From contig JBOGVA010000018.1 of NCBI GenBank assembly GCA_050692195.1, positions 20,510-84,509 on the forward strand: a stretch of DNA of 64,000 nucleotides, read 5' to 3'. This document shows positions 26,380-34,070 of this stretch, one piece after another (the first letter of the stretch is position 1; every line of letters begins with the position of its first letter). The DNA is from JBOGVA01 sp050692195. GTDB taxonomy: Bacteria; Actinomycetota; UBA4738. Below the pieces are notes generated by a model that saw nothing but the letters and a program-made list of their open reading frames with translations, was not told where the DNA came from and searched no databases. The position numbers and the translations under genes were made by a program.

Positions 26380-26901
26380 GTGGGCGGCTCCTCGACGGTG
26401 CGGGAGCAGGTGCTGGAGCAGCGAGAGGGGAACCGGCTCGACGAGCTGTATCGCCTGCACGCGCCCGACGCGTTGCGCTTGGCGTACCTGCTGACAGGGG
26501 ATTGTAGCCTGGCCGAAGACCTCAGCCAGGACGCGTTCGTTCGGGTGCTCGGGAGATTCCGGGATCTTCGGAATCCAGAGGCGTTCTGGTGGTACCTGCG
26601 CAGGACGGTGGTCAACCTGGCCAACTCGCACTTCCGCCGGAGCAGGGTGGAGAGGGCCTACCTGGAGCGGGAAGCGGCCCAGCCGGCTCCGGCAGGGCCC
26701 GACATGGACGAGCGCCACAGCACGCGTCAGGCGCTCTTTGCCCTCAATCCCGAACACCGGGCCGCCGTGGTCCTTCGCTACTACGAGGACCTGACCGAGG
26801 CACAGACGGCGGAGCTCCTGGGATGGCCGGTGGGCACGGTGAAGTCGACCGTCTCTCGAGCGATGGAGCGGCTCCGCAAGGAGCTGACGCCAGGTGGGTG
26901 A
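26380..26901 (+). CDS. ECF-type RNA polymerase sigma factor
   Basis: A 173-residue sigma-70 family protein with only regions 2 and 4. Region 2: LYRLHAPDALRLAYLLTGD, AEDLSQDAFVRVLGRF and the WYLRRTVVNLANSHFRR stretch. Region 4: ALNPEHRAAVVLRYYEDLTEAQTAELLGWPVGTVKSTVSRAMERLRKEL, a SigE-like helix-turn-helix. The GTG at 26380 has GGAGGGA 6-7 bases upstream; earlier in-frame TTG at 26356 is less likely. The next gene starts one base after its stop and encodes its membrane partner. Confidence 0.9.
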   Translation: MGGSSTVREQVLEQREGNRLDELYRLHAPDALRLAYLLTGDCSLAEDLSQDAFVRVLGRFRDLRNPEAFWWYLRRTVVNLANSHFRRSRVERAYLEREAAQPAPAGPDMDERHSTRQALFALNPEHRAAVVLRYYEDLTEAQTAELLGWPVGTVKSTVSRAMERLRKELTPGG

Positions 26902-26902
26902 G

Positions 26903-27859
26903 ATGGACACGAGGCTGAAGGAACTGCTGCGGGAGACCGCCGAGGAGATGCCGGTGAAGAGCCGGATGCCTGAGCAGCTGCGCCGCCGCATCCGCCGACG
27001 CCGGGCGGTCACCGCCGCGGCTGCTGGGATGGTGGCCGTGGTCCTCGTGGCGGGCGGTGTATTGGGGGCGGACGAGCTGCTGCGGGGAGCCCCCGCCACG
27101 CAACGGCCGGGCGGCGAGGTCTCCCCCACCGGGGACTCCGAGACACCCATAGAGCCCTCGCCGTCCCCGTCGCCGTCTCCGGATCCCACGGGCCAGACGC
27201 CCATCGAGGTTTTCGTCGAGGAATTCATGCAGCGCCGGGTCGACCGCAGCCAGGCGGAGGTGCTCCTGACCACAGAGGCCGCTCGCGACTACGAGGAGGA
27301 CCGCGCGAACGGGCCCTACCTGTACGACGCGGGGGAGGGCGACTGGCCGCCCGAGTTCTACACGGAGTTCCGCCTCTACTCGGTGCAGCGCCTAGACGAG
27401 GATCGATGGGAGGTAACCGTCGTCATCGAGGGCTTCTCGTTCGGCGAGGGCGACCCGGTCCTGTTCGCCGAGGTCCTCACGATCGGTCCAGGGAGGAACC
27501 AGCAGGGAGAGGACCTCGACCTCATGGTGCTCTCGGCCACGCGCCGAGGCGGCCACGAACGGCCCCAGTTCTCGATGTCACCGACGGCCGGTCGCCGCGG
27601 CACCGAGATCTCGGTCTCCGGGACGGGGGCATTCGCAGCATTCGATCCTTCACACGCAGTCGACCTGATCGAGATCCGCTTCCTGCCGGACGATCCGCTG
27701 GCAACGATCCCGGTGAATCCGGACGGGACGTGGAGCTGGATTGTGGCGGTGCCCGACGGGGCGGACTCGTTCGTGACCTACGGCGTCGAGGCATTCGGCC
27801 TGTTGGGCGGCCGACCCGTGATGGTCTACCAGTCCCAAAGATTCTATGTGGAGGGCTGA
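26903..27859 (+). CDS. Membrane protein, probable partner of the ECF sigma factor
   Basis: A 318-residue protein. A short cytoplasmic N-terminus (DTRLKELLRETAEEMP and an Arg-rich stretch) precedes a single membrane segment (AVTAAAAGMVAVVLVAGGVLGA, ~32-53), a Ser/Pro linker and an extracytoplasmic C-terminal part. The latter includes an IPT/TIG-like beta domain (FSMSPTAGRRGTEISVSGTG). The topology and tight coupling to the sigma gene suggest an anti-sigma or signal-sensing role, but no zinc anti-sigma motif is visible. The ATG has AGGTGGG upstream. Confidence 0.75.
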   Translation: MDTRLKELLRETAEEMPVKSRMPEQLRRRIRRRRAVTAAAAGMVAVVLVAGGVLGADELLRGAPATQRPGGEVSPTGDSETPIEPSPSPSPSPDPTGQTPIEVFVEEFMQRRVDRSQAEVLLTTEAARDYEEDRANGPYLYDAGEGDWPPEFYTEFRLYSVQRLDEDRWEVTVVIEGFSFGEGDPVLFAEVLTIGPGRNQQGEDLDLMVLSATRRGGHERPQFSMSPTAGRRGTEISVSGTGAFAAFDPSHAVDLIEIRFLPDDPLATIPVNPDGTWSWIVAVPDGADSFVTYGVEAFGLLGGRPVMVYQSQRFYVEG

Positions 27860-27863
27860 GGCC

Positions 27864-28718
27864 TCAGAGTTCAGGTCCCCGCGTATCGGGGCGCTTCGCT
27901 CGCTCCGAGGTAGACCCACGCCAGAAGGCATCTGAAGGCCTCGGGGAGTCCTCCGTCTCGAAGCGAACCGTGCGAGGGCCGGTACGGTTCGTTCCGGGAG
28001 CCAGGGCACAGAGATCCGCGGAGCTGGTGTTGGCCACGTCTGCTTCGAGCCTGAAGGGCGGGTCCGGCCGGTGCGGGGACAGCTCTCCGCGGGCTGCTGC
28101 CCGAGTGGCCTCGGCGGACGCTTTCCCGATCGCATCCCTCGCCGCCGACGGGTGCAGGCTCTTGGCCACGTTCCGCCCGTAGGCCTCCTTCACCGTGACC
28201 GTCCGCACGCCCGGCAGCCGCTTCTCCGCCACCGCGCAGATCTTGTCGTCGCCGGTCACGAGCCCTACCGGCACCCCGAAGGTCCCGGCGTAGGCCGCGT
28301 TCAGCTCCGCCTCGGTCACGGGCTCGCCGTTCAGCCGGACCTCGTAGAGCAGGCGGCCCGAATAGGTGTGGTCGAGGACGGCCGCCTGGGTGCCGGCCCC
28401 GGCATGGTATCCGACGAACAACGCCACCCCGAACTCCGGCCCGAGGCCCTGCATCATCGACAGGACCTTCGGAGAGCCGATGACCAGCTCCGCGCGTGGG
28501 TCCATCTTCTCCGGCAGGAGGTTGTACATGTCCCCGTGGGAGTCGTTCACGACGACGGCCGCCGCCCCGCCGTCGAATGCCCCGGCCACCGCCGCGTTTG
28601 CCTCGTGGGTCATCAGCTCACGGGCCGCCGGGAAGTCGTCGCTCCCTCGCATGACCTGCTGCAAGTGCGCGATCCCGGCGATCCCTTCCATGTCGATCGA
28701 GACGAAGACGTTGGTCAC
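27864..28718 (-). CDS. M55 family metallopeptidase (DppA-like D-aminopeptidase)
   Basis: A 284-residue zinc-dependent peptidase of family M55, whose known member DppA cuts D-Ala-containing di- and tripeptides. It shows the metal-binding SIDMEGIAGI, VVNDSHGDMYNLLPE, LFVGYHAGAGT and the invariant DHTYSGRLL. The C-terminus past residue ~210 is less conserved. GTG at 28718 is chosen because AAAGGAG lies 6 bases upstream; an ATG six codons earlier is the alternative. Likely acts on cell-wall-derived D-amino-acid peptides; this is inferred from the family. Confidence 0.9.
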   Translation of the reverse strand: MTNVFVSIDMEGIAGIAHLQQVMRGSDDFPAARELMTHEANAAVAGAFDGGAAAVVVNDSHGDMYNLLPEKMDPRAELVIGSPKVLSMMQGLGPEFGVALFVGYHAGAGTQAAVLDHTYSGRLLYEVRLNGEPVTEAELNAAYAGTFGVPVGLVTGDDKICAVAEKRLPGVRTVTVKEAYGRNVAKSLHPSAARDAIGKASAEATRAAARGELSPHRPDPPFRLEADVANTSSADLCALAPGTNRTGPRTVRFETEDSPRPSDAFWRGSTSERAKRPDTRGPEL

Positions 28719-28749
28719 GGCCGCTCCTTTCGCCACACGGAACTATGGG

Positions 28750-29037
28750 TCACCGCACCGGGCAGGCGCAGGGGATCTGCCCGCACGAAGGGCAGCCTCG
28801 CCCGTACCGCGCCGCCGCCTCCTCGAGGTCGACGCCGGCCAGATTGGCCACCGACGCCAGCCACGCCAGGACGTCTCCCGCCTCGTGGGTCCGGGCGGAC
28901 CGGTCGGGCCCTCGCAGCGACTTCGCCAGCTCGCCGACCTCCTCCACCATCCATCGGAAGGTGCCGTCGACGCCCCTGGCCGCATCTCGCTCGACGAAGG
29001 TTCGGCGGATCACGTCCTGAAACTCGGAAAGATGCAT
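28750..29037 (-). CDS. MazG-like nucleotide pyrophosphohydrolase
   Basis: A 95-residue all-alpha NTP-PPase-like protein. The helical core has TFRWMVEEVGELAKSLRG with the metal-binding EExxE pattern and THEAGDVLAWLASVANLAGVDLEEA with the second acidic site. A C-terminal CPSCGQIPCACPVR tail with four cysteines could bind zinc. Members remove non-standard or excess nucleoside triphosphates. It lies between the M55 peptidase and mannosyltransferase genes, all on the minus strand. Confidence 0.85.
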   Translation of the reverse strand: MHLSEFQDVIRRTFVERDAARGVDGTFRWMVEEVGELAKSLRGPDRSARTHEAGDVLAWLASVANLAGVDLEEAAARYGRGCPSCGQIPCACPVR

Positions 29038-29100
29038 CGGCCGAGTCTACGTCACCCGCCGGCCGCGGCCTGCCCGAGCACAGCCCGCCCGGCGCGCCGT

Positions 29101-30588
29101 CTACTTCGCGGCAGCCTGGCGCGTGAGCGCCGCCCCCTCCGGCAGCGGGAGGGCGGGGATCCTCACCTCCACCCGGTCGGCCTGGGCCTCGTGACCGGTC
29201 CTCGCCTGGAGGGCATAGACGAGGAGCGGCGGGCCGTAACGGAGGAGGGCGAGCATGCTCCATCCCAGCCAGGGGGGAAGGAGCCATGCCGTGATGAGCG
29301 AGGTGGCCGAGAACGTCAGGATCGGATACGTCAGGCGGTTGCGGGGGAGAACCGCCACGAGGAGCAGGGGGCCGACGAGGTACCAGTACAGGAACCACGG
29401 TGTGAGAAGGACATATGCCACGAGCACGCCGAGGGTGGCCTCCCAGAGCGTCTGTTCGTCCCTGACCTTCCGGACGGCCCAGGCCAAGACGGCCAGCAGA
29501 AGCGCACCCGCGATCAGCCGGACCAGGATCTCGCCGTCCCTGGGGGCTCCTCCGTAGCCGAAGGCTCGCAGCACCGGGGTGACGACCACGCGCTCGATCG
29601 TCCCGACGAGCGACTGGCTGGTGAGACTCGCCGCCCTGATCAGGCCCCTGAACGTTTCCCATCCGGCCCAGAACGGGGCGTAGGCGAAGGCCACGATGGC
29701 GGCGGAGGCGCTTGCGTGCTTGAACGCGAGCCCTGCGCCCCTCTTCCTCGCCAGCAGGACGAGATGGAGGACCAGGCCGATGGCCGCGTAGAGCTTGACC
29801 AGGCCGGCCAGAGCCAGCAGCGTTGTGGCCAGCCCATTCCGGCCGTGGCGGCGAGCCAGCAGCGCTCCCAGGAAGGCGGCGCCCACCGCCACGTCGGCCG
29901 AACCGGCCAGGGGCACCGTGATCAGGATCAGCGGGTTCCACGCGTACACGAGGAGCCCCCAGCCGCCGGCGGCGGCCGGATCCGGCCGGTGCCTGGCCAG
30001 CGACAGGATCATCACCACGACGGCGCCGTCCAGGGCCAGCACGACCAGCTTCTGGAGCGCATATGCCAGGGGAAGGCTGCTCCCGGCGACCTTCACCACC
30101 GCCGTCGACACCAGGATCCACACCGGCCCGTACACGCTCGGCTGGTTGTTCCATCGGATCCACGGGAACCACGGGTCGGCCCACAGCTCGCTGGGGTTGA
30201 CGACGTAGGGGTTGGCACCGTGCACCGCCTGCATCCGGCCGTAGAACAGGTACTGATACACGTCCTGGGACTGCGGGGGCGGCGCCAGCAGCACGAGCAG
30301 GTGGAGGATGACCGCCCCTCCCACCAGTGCCCAGAGGGGCGCCCTTGCCCCCCGCTGCCAGGCGAATAGGGCAAGGCCATACGGAACGAAGAGCAGCAGG
30401 ATGGGCCGGCTGTACCAGAAGGTCGTCCGGTTGTGGCCGACCCTGTAGTAGGGGGTGTCGCCCAGCGCCGGGCCGATCAGGAACCAGGCTCCCAGGGCGG
30501 CGCACCCCACGAAGAGAAGGGCGAGCCAGGGCAGCATCGCGGGCCGCTGCCGTTCCCCGGCGGACGGATACGTTCGCTCGGTCTTCAT
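29101..30588 (-). CDS. GT87/MptB-like polyprenol-phosphate mannosyltransferase
   Basis: A 495-residue integral membrane glycosyltransferase with about twelve hydrophobic segments. Family marks are the extracytoplasmic loop APPPQSQDVYQYLFYGRM followed by HGANPYVVNP with its acidic residue, and later DGAVVVMI and NPLILI. Relatives (MptA, MptB, PimE) add mannose from polyprenyl-phospho-mannose to lipoglycans outside the membrane. Exact product unknown. The ATG at 30588 opens a short charged N-terminus before the first helix. Fits a cell envelope with lipomannan-like glycans. Confidence 0.85.
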   Translation of the reverse strand: MKTERTYPSAGERQRPAMLPWLALLFVGCAALGAWFLIGPALGDTPYYRVGHNRTTFWYSRPILLLFVPYGLALFAWQRGARAPLWALVGGAVILHLLVLLAPPPQSQDVYQYLFYGRMQAVHGANPYVVNPSELWADPWFPWIRWNNQPSVYGPVWILVSTAVVKVAGSSLPLAYALQKLVVLALDGAVVVMILSLARHRPDPAAAGGWGLLVYAWNPLILITVPLAGSADVAVGAAFLGALLARRHGRNGLATTLLALAGLVKLYAAIGLVLHLVLLARKRGAGLAFKHASASAAIVAFAYAPFWAGWETFRGLIRAASLTSQSLVGTIERVVVTPVLRAFGYGGAPRDGEILVRLIAGALLLAVLAWAVRKVRDEQTLWEATLGVLVAYVLLTPWFLYWYLVGPLLLVAVLPRNRLTYPILTFSATSLITAWLLPPWLGWSMLALLRYGPPLLVYALQARTGHEAQADRVEVRIPALPLPEGAALTRQAAAK

Positions 30589-30720
30589 CGAAAGGATGGG
30601 GGACCGGGCACCGGCCGCCCGGAACGACCCGATGCTACCCAGAGGCTCCGCGACGGAATCTCCCGACGTGTGGAGATCCGGTCCCAGAGTTGTACGGAAG
30701 GAGATGCCCGGCGAGACCGG

Positions 30721-31332
30721 TTAGGACATGAACTCGACGATCAGCCGCTCGTCGACCGGAACGGGCAGAGGGATCTCGTCACGTTCCGGGAGGCGGCTGA
30801 GGCGGCCGCTCACGGCATCCTTGTCCCGCTCCAGATAGGGGGGAGGGTCGGGAGTGACCTCCAGGGCCTCCCGGACCGCCAGGAAATTCTTTGCTTGTGG
30901 GGTCGCCTCGATGAGCTGCCCCGCTCGAACGTTGGCGCTGGGGATGTCCACCCGTCTCCCGTCGAGCGTGAAGTGCCCATGCGAGACGAGCTGACGGGCC
31001 TGCCGAACGGTCTGCGCGAATCCCAGCCGAAGCACCAGCGAGTCGAGCCTGATCTCCAGGAGGCGAACCAGCTCTTCGCCCGTCACGGTCTTCTTCCGGA
31101 TGGCCTCCTGGAAGTACCGGCGGAACTGACGCTCTCCCACGCCGTAGATCGCCCGCAGCTTCTGCTTCTCCACGAGACGGAGGTTGAACTCCGACTGCCT
31201 TCGCCGGGCACGCCCGTGCTGGCCGGCGGGATAGGGCCGCTTACCCGATGGGCCGGCCGGACAGTTCGGCCGTCCGCAGACGGCCGCCTGGACCCGGCGA
31301 CACATCCGGTGCTTCGGTCCCAGCTTCAGCAT
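30721..31332 (-). CDS. rpsD: 30S ribosomal protein S4
   Basis: A 203-residue rRNA-binding protein of the small subunit body. It has PYPAGQHGRARRRQSEFNLRLVEKQK, the S4 RNA-binding domain (LDSLVLRLGFAQTVRQARQLVSHGHFTLDGRRV) and the typical C-terminus. The N-terminus (MCRRVQAAVCGRPNC) holds three cysteines, recalling the zinc-binding form of S4, although the spacing is not canonical. It is encoded alone, away from the rpsM-rpsK-rpoA cluster. GGGAGGGAG precedes the ATG, and a strong leader hairpin lies upstream. Confidence 0.96.
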   Translation of the reverse strand: MLKLGPKHRMCRRVQAAVCGRPNCPAGPSGKRPYPAGQHGRARRRQSEFNLRLVEKQKLRAIYGVGERQFRRYFQEAIRKKTVTGEELVRLLEIRLDSLVLRLGFAQTVRQARQLVSHGHFTLDGRRVDIPSANVRAGQLIEATPQAKNFLAVREALEVTPDPPPYLERDKDAVSGRLSRLPERDEIPLPVPVDERLIVEFMS

Positions 31333-31343
31333 TCTCCCTCCCT

Positions 31344-31362
31344 CGCGGGGTTCTTCCCCGCG
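31344..31362 (-). promoter_or_regulatory. Leader hairpin upstream of rpsD
   Basis: CGCGGGG (31344-31350) pairs with CCCCGCG (31356-31362) over a 5-base loop, about 12 bases before the rpsD start and next to its ribosome site. No U tract follows, so it is not a typical terminator for tRNA-Pro. S4 represses its own synthesis in several bacteria, so a role in autoregulation is possible but unproven. Confidence 0.45.
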
Positions 31363-31380
31363 GCGTACGAAAAGTCCCGG

Positions 31381-31454
31381 TCGGGACGGCGGGATTTGAA
31401 CCCGCGACCTCAGCGTCCCGAACGCTGCGCGCTACCAAACTGCGCTACGTCCCG
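31381..31454 (-). tRNA. tRNA-Pro(CGG)
   Basis: A 74-base tRNA on the minus strand. The acceptor stem CGGGACG pairs with CGTCCCG, with discriminator A. The anticodon stem CAGCG/CGCTG closes the loop TTCGGGA, giving anticodon CGG for proline codon CCG. The D arm (GCGCAGTTTGGTAGCGC) and T arm (GCGGGTTCAAATCCCGC) are standard. CCA is not encoded. It is 48 bases upstream of rpsD on the same strand. Confidence 0.97.
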
Positions 31455-31535
31455 AGGGCCGGCGAGCCGGCCGACCAAACAGTGTACGAGACGGCGGCTG
31501 ATCGGAGCCGCCGCGCTTGCTAGCCTGTGCCTTCG

Positions 31536-32585
31536 ATGAGGATCGCCCAGGTGGCGCCGCCATGGCTTGCCGTTCCCCCGAAGGGGTATGGGGGCATCGA
31601 GTGGGTGGTGGCCCTGCTCGCCGACGGCCTGGCGGAACGAGAGCACGACGTGACGCTCTTTGCCACCGGCGACTCCACGACCAAGGCGAGTCTCGATTAC
31701 GTCTTCGAGCAGGCTCCCGGGTCGAAGCTGATCAACTCGATCTGGCACGACTGCGTCCATGCGCTCCACGCGTTCAGGGACCCGTCCCGGTTCGATGTGT
31801 TCCACGTCCATCCGCCGTGGACGGCGCTCGCTCTCGGAGCTTCGTGCGGAACACCCACGGTCCACACGTTGCACGGGTCGTTCAACTCGGAGATGCGACG
31901 GCTCTACGCCATGCTGGGCGACAAGGTCTGGTTCGTCGCGATCAGCCAGGCGCAGCGGGCCCACATGCCCGATCTCAACTACGCAGGGGTGGTCTACAAC
32001 GGCGTCGATGTCGCAAAGTACCCATTCCGGAGGGAGAAGGATGACTTCCTCCTGTTCCTCGGCCGGGCGGCGCCGGAGAAGGGGGCGCTCCGGGCCGTCA
32101 TGGCCGCCCGGGAGGCCGGGTCCCGCCTCGTGATGGCGGTGAAGGTGGCGGATCCGATCGAGGAAGAGCACTGGGAACGAGACGTCCTGCCGGCCCTGCC
32201 CCCCGACGCCACCGTCCTGGGTGAGATCAGCATCGAAGAGAAGCTCGACCTTCTCTCTCGGGCCCGTGCGGTGCTATTCCCCATCGATTGGGAAGAGCCG
32301 TTCGGCCTGGTCATGACCGAGGCGATGGCGTGTGGGACCCCCGTGATCGCCACGCCGAGAGGTTCGGTTCCCGAGGTGGTGGCCGACGGGGAGACGGGAT
32401 TCGTCGTCTCGGTGGCGAACTATCCTCAGGAGGCGGCAGCCGCGCTCTCCCGCCTTGACCGTATCGACCCACAGGCTTGCCGCGAGCGAGTCGAGAGGCT
32501 GTTCAGCAAGGAGGCGATGGTCACGGGCTACGAGCGTGTGTTCGAGCGTGCCGTGGGCTCGGGTTCCTCGGCACCCTCCGGCTGA
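31536..32585 (+). CDS. Glycosyltransferase family 4
   Basis: A 349-residue GT-B fold glycosyltransferase. The acceptor domain starts MRIAQVAPPWLAVPPKGYGG, with the glycine-rich loop typical of family 4. The donor domain has FLGRAAPEKGALRAV and the nucleotide-sugar site PIDWEEPFGLVMTEAMACGTPVIA with the conserved E-x7-E pattern. The sugar and acceptor are not known. The ATG at 31536 is preferred to an in-frame GTG three codons before. The last 58 bases overlap the end of the convergent phosphoesterase gene. Confidence 0.9.
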   Translation: MRIAQVAPPWLAVPPKGYGGIEWVVALLADGLAEREHDVTLFATGDSTTKASLDYVFEQAPGSKLINSIWHDCVHALHAFRDPSRFDVFHVHPPWTALALGASCGTPTVHTLHGSFNSEMRRLYAMLGDKVWFVAISQAQRAHMPDLNYAGVVYNGVDVAKYPFRREKDDFLLFLGRAAPEKGALRAVMAAREAGSRLVMAVKVADPIEEEHWERDVLPALPPDATVLGEISIEEKLDLLSRARAVLFPIDWEEPFGLVMTEAMACGTPVIATPRGSVPEVVADGETGFVVSVANYPQEAAAALSRLDRIDPQACRERVERLFSKEAMVTGYERVFERAVGSGSSAPSG

Positions 32586-33505
32586 CCGCCCGCGGAAGGC
32601 TCCCGGCCGGCCGGCACTAGGTCCAGGAGCGTGGCTTCCGGCCGGCACAGGAACCGGAACGGCGCGTACTTGCTGGTCCCGAGCCCGGGTGACACATGGA
32701 GGAAGGTCCGGCCGAGTCGCGACAGCCCCATGCACAGGCGGGTCGGGATGCTGCTGTTGGTGACGAGCGCGCCGACGAACGGCAGGCGGACCTGCCCTCC
32801 GTGGGTATGGCCGGTCAGGATCAGGTCGTAGCCCAGGGCCGCAAGCTCGGGAGCCTGCTCGGGGGAGTGCACGACGGCCAGCCCCACGCTCTCCGGCTCT
32901 TGGCGTGGGGCCACCCGGAAGTCGTGCCTCTCGATGTGAGGGTCGTCCATGCCCATCACCTCGAAGCTCACGCCGTCCTTGGCGAGCAACGTCCTTCGGT
33001 TCCTGAGGTGAATCCAACCGTCTGCTTCGAGCTGCGCCACGAGGTCGGCGCTGCGGCCACGTCGACCAGGCCGGGGGCGTCGAGGGCGACCGTGGAAGTA
33101 GGCGGCGTAGCTGAGCGGGCGGGGCGCGTAGTAGTCGTTCGATCCGAGCACGAAATACGATGCCAGCCGCCCGCGAAGCGGACGAAGGGCCTCCACGGCC
33201 ACCTCGACGGCTGCCGGCTCGCCGAGTATGTCGCCCGTGACCACGCAGATGTCGGGCCGGGGGAGCGAGGCGAGGAAGCGCCGCTTGCTCCTGTCGAAGC
33301 GGACGAGGTGGAAGTCAGAGAGGTGGAGGACGCCGACCGGTGAGGCCGCCGCCGGCAGGAGCTCCAGGCGATATCCGGCCCGGCGGTACCAGCGCCGCTC
33401 GATCAGCACACCGTAGGCGACACACGCCACTCCCAGAGCGCCGACCAAGAGTGCGGCCCGCAGGAGTGCGTCGGATAGAGTTGCCAGCACGTGGATCGAA
33501 GGCAT
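32528..33505 (-). CDS. Membrane-anchored metallophosphoesterase
   Basis: A 325-residue calcineurin-like phosphoesterase. One or two N-terminal membrane helices (LRAALLVGALGVACVAYGVL) precede the metal-binding motifs LHLSDFH, CVVTGDI, LGSNDYY, AVVHSPEQ and LTGHTHGGQVRLP. The family includes YaeI-like enzymes that act on phospholipids or nucleotides at the membrane; the substrate here is unknown. The C-terminal ~20 residues are low-complexity and encoded within the overlap with the convergent glycosyltransferase. Confidence 0.9.
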   Translation of the reverse strand: MPSIHVLATLSDALLRAALLVGALGVACVAYGVLIERRWYRRAGYRLELLPAAASPVGVLHLSDFHLVRFDRSKRRFLASLPRPDICVVTGDILGEPAAVEVAVEALRPLRGRLASYFVLGSNDYYAPRPLSYAAYFHGRPRRPRPGRRGRSADLVAQLEADGWIHLRNRRTLLAKDGVSFEVMGMDDPHIERHDFRVAPRQEPESVGLAVVHSPEQAPELAALGYDLILTGHTHGGQVRLPFVGALVTNSSIPTRLCMGLSRLGRTFLHVSPGLGTSKYAPFRFLCRPEATLLDLVPAGREPSAGGQPEGAEEPEPTARSNTRS

Positions 33506-33520
33506 GGGGGGCCGATTCTA

Positions 33521-34042
33521 GTGGGCGAACGCGGCGACGAGACCGAAGAGGCACGGTCCGGCTCGCGGAGCCAAGGGGAGCAGGCGAGCGCGCTGAAGGA
33601 ACGCCTCGCGGCCGAGATGCGCGAGGCGATGAAGGCGAGGCAAGCGGTGCGACTGAGCGCGCTTCGACTCCTGGCGGCCTCGGTGAAGAATCGCGAGGTC
33701 GAGCTCTTGCACCCGCTTTCCGACCAGGAGTTCGTCGAAGTGGCGGGGCGGGAGGTCAAACGGCGAAAGGAGGCCGTCGAGGCCTACGAGGCGGCCGGTC
33801 GAGAGGACCGTGCGGCCCGGGAGCGGGAGGAACAGAGCGTGCTGGAGACCTATCTCCCCGAAGCCCTCGGCGACCGGGAGATCGACGGACTGATCGAGGA
33901 GGCGATCGCGGCAACCGGGGCTACCGGACCGAGCGACCTCGGGAAGGTGATGGGCCAGGTGATGGCGAAGGCCAGGGGCCGCGCGGATGGAAAGCTCATC
34001 CAGGCTCGGGTCAGGGAGCGACTGACCCCGAGGGGTTCCTGA
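33521..34042 (+). CDS. GatB/YqeY domain-containing protein
   Basis: A 173-residue helical protein of the YqeY family, related to the tRNA-binding tail of GatB amidotransferase. Signatures are LKERLAAEMREAMKARQAVRLSALRLLAASVKNREVE and TGPSDLGKVMGQVMAKARGRADGKLI. Its role is not firmly known; a link to tRNA-dependent amidation is assumed from homology. The GTG at 33521 has a G-rich stretch about 9 bases upstream; an earlier in-frame start (33491) would overlap the divergent phosphoesterase. Confidence 0.88.
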   Translation: MGERGDETEEARSGSRSQGEQASALKERLAAEMREAMKARQAVRLSALRLLAASVKNREVELLHPLSDQEFVEVAGREVKRRKEAVEAYEAAGREDRAAREREEQSVLETYLPEALGDREIDGLIEEAIAATGATGPSDLGKVMGQVMAKARGRADGKLIQARVRERLTPRGS

Positions 34043-34070
34043 GCAGGGAGACGTGACGATCCCAGACTGG

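Noticed and set aside
31248..31523. Plus-strand frame over tRNA-Pro
   Set aside because: Antisense of tRNA-Pro and of the rpsD start; typical spurious frame seen at tRNA genes.
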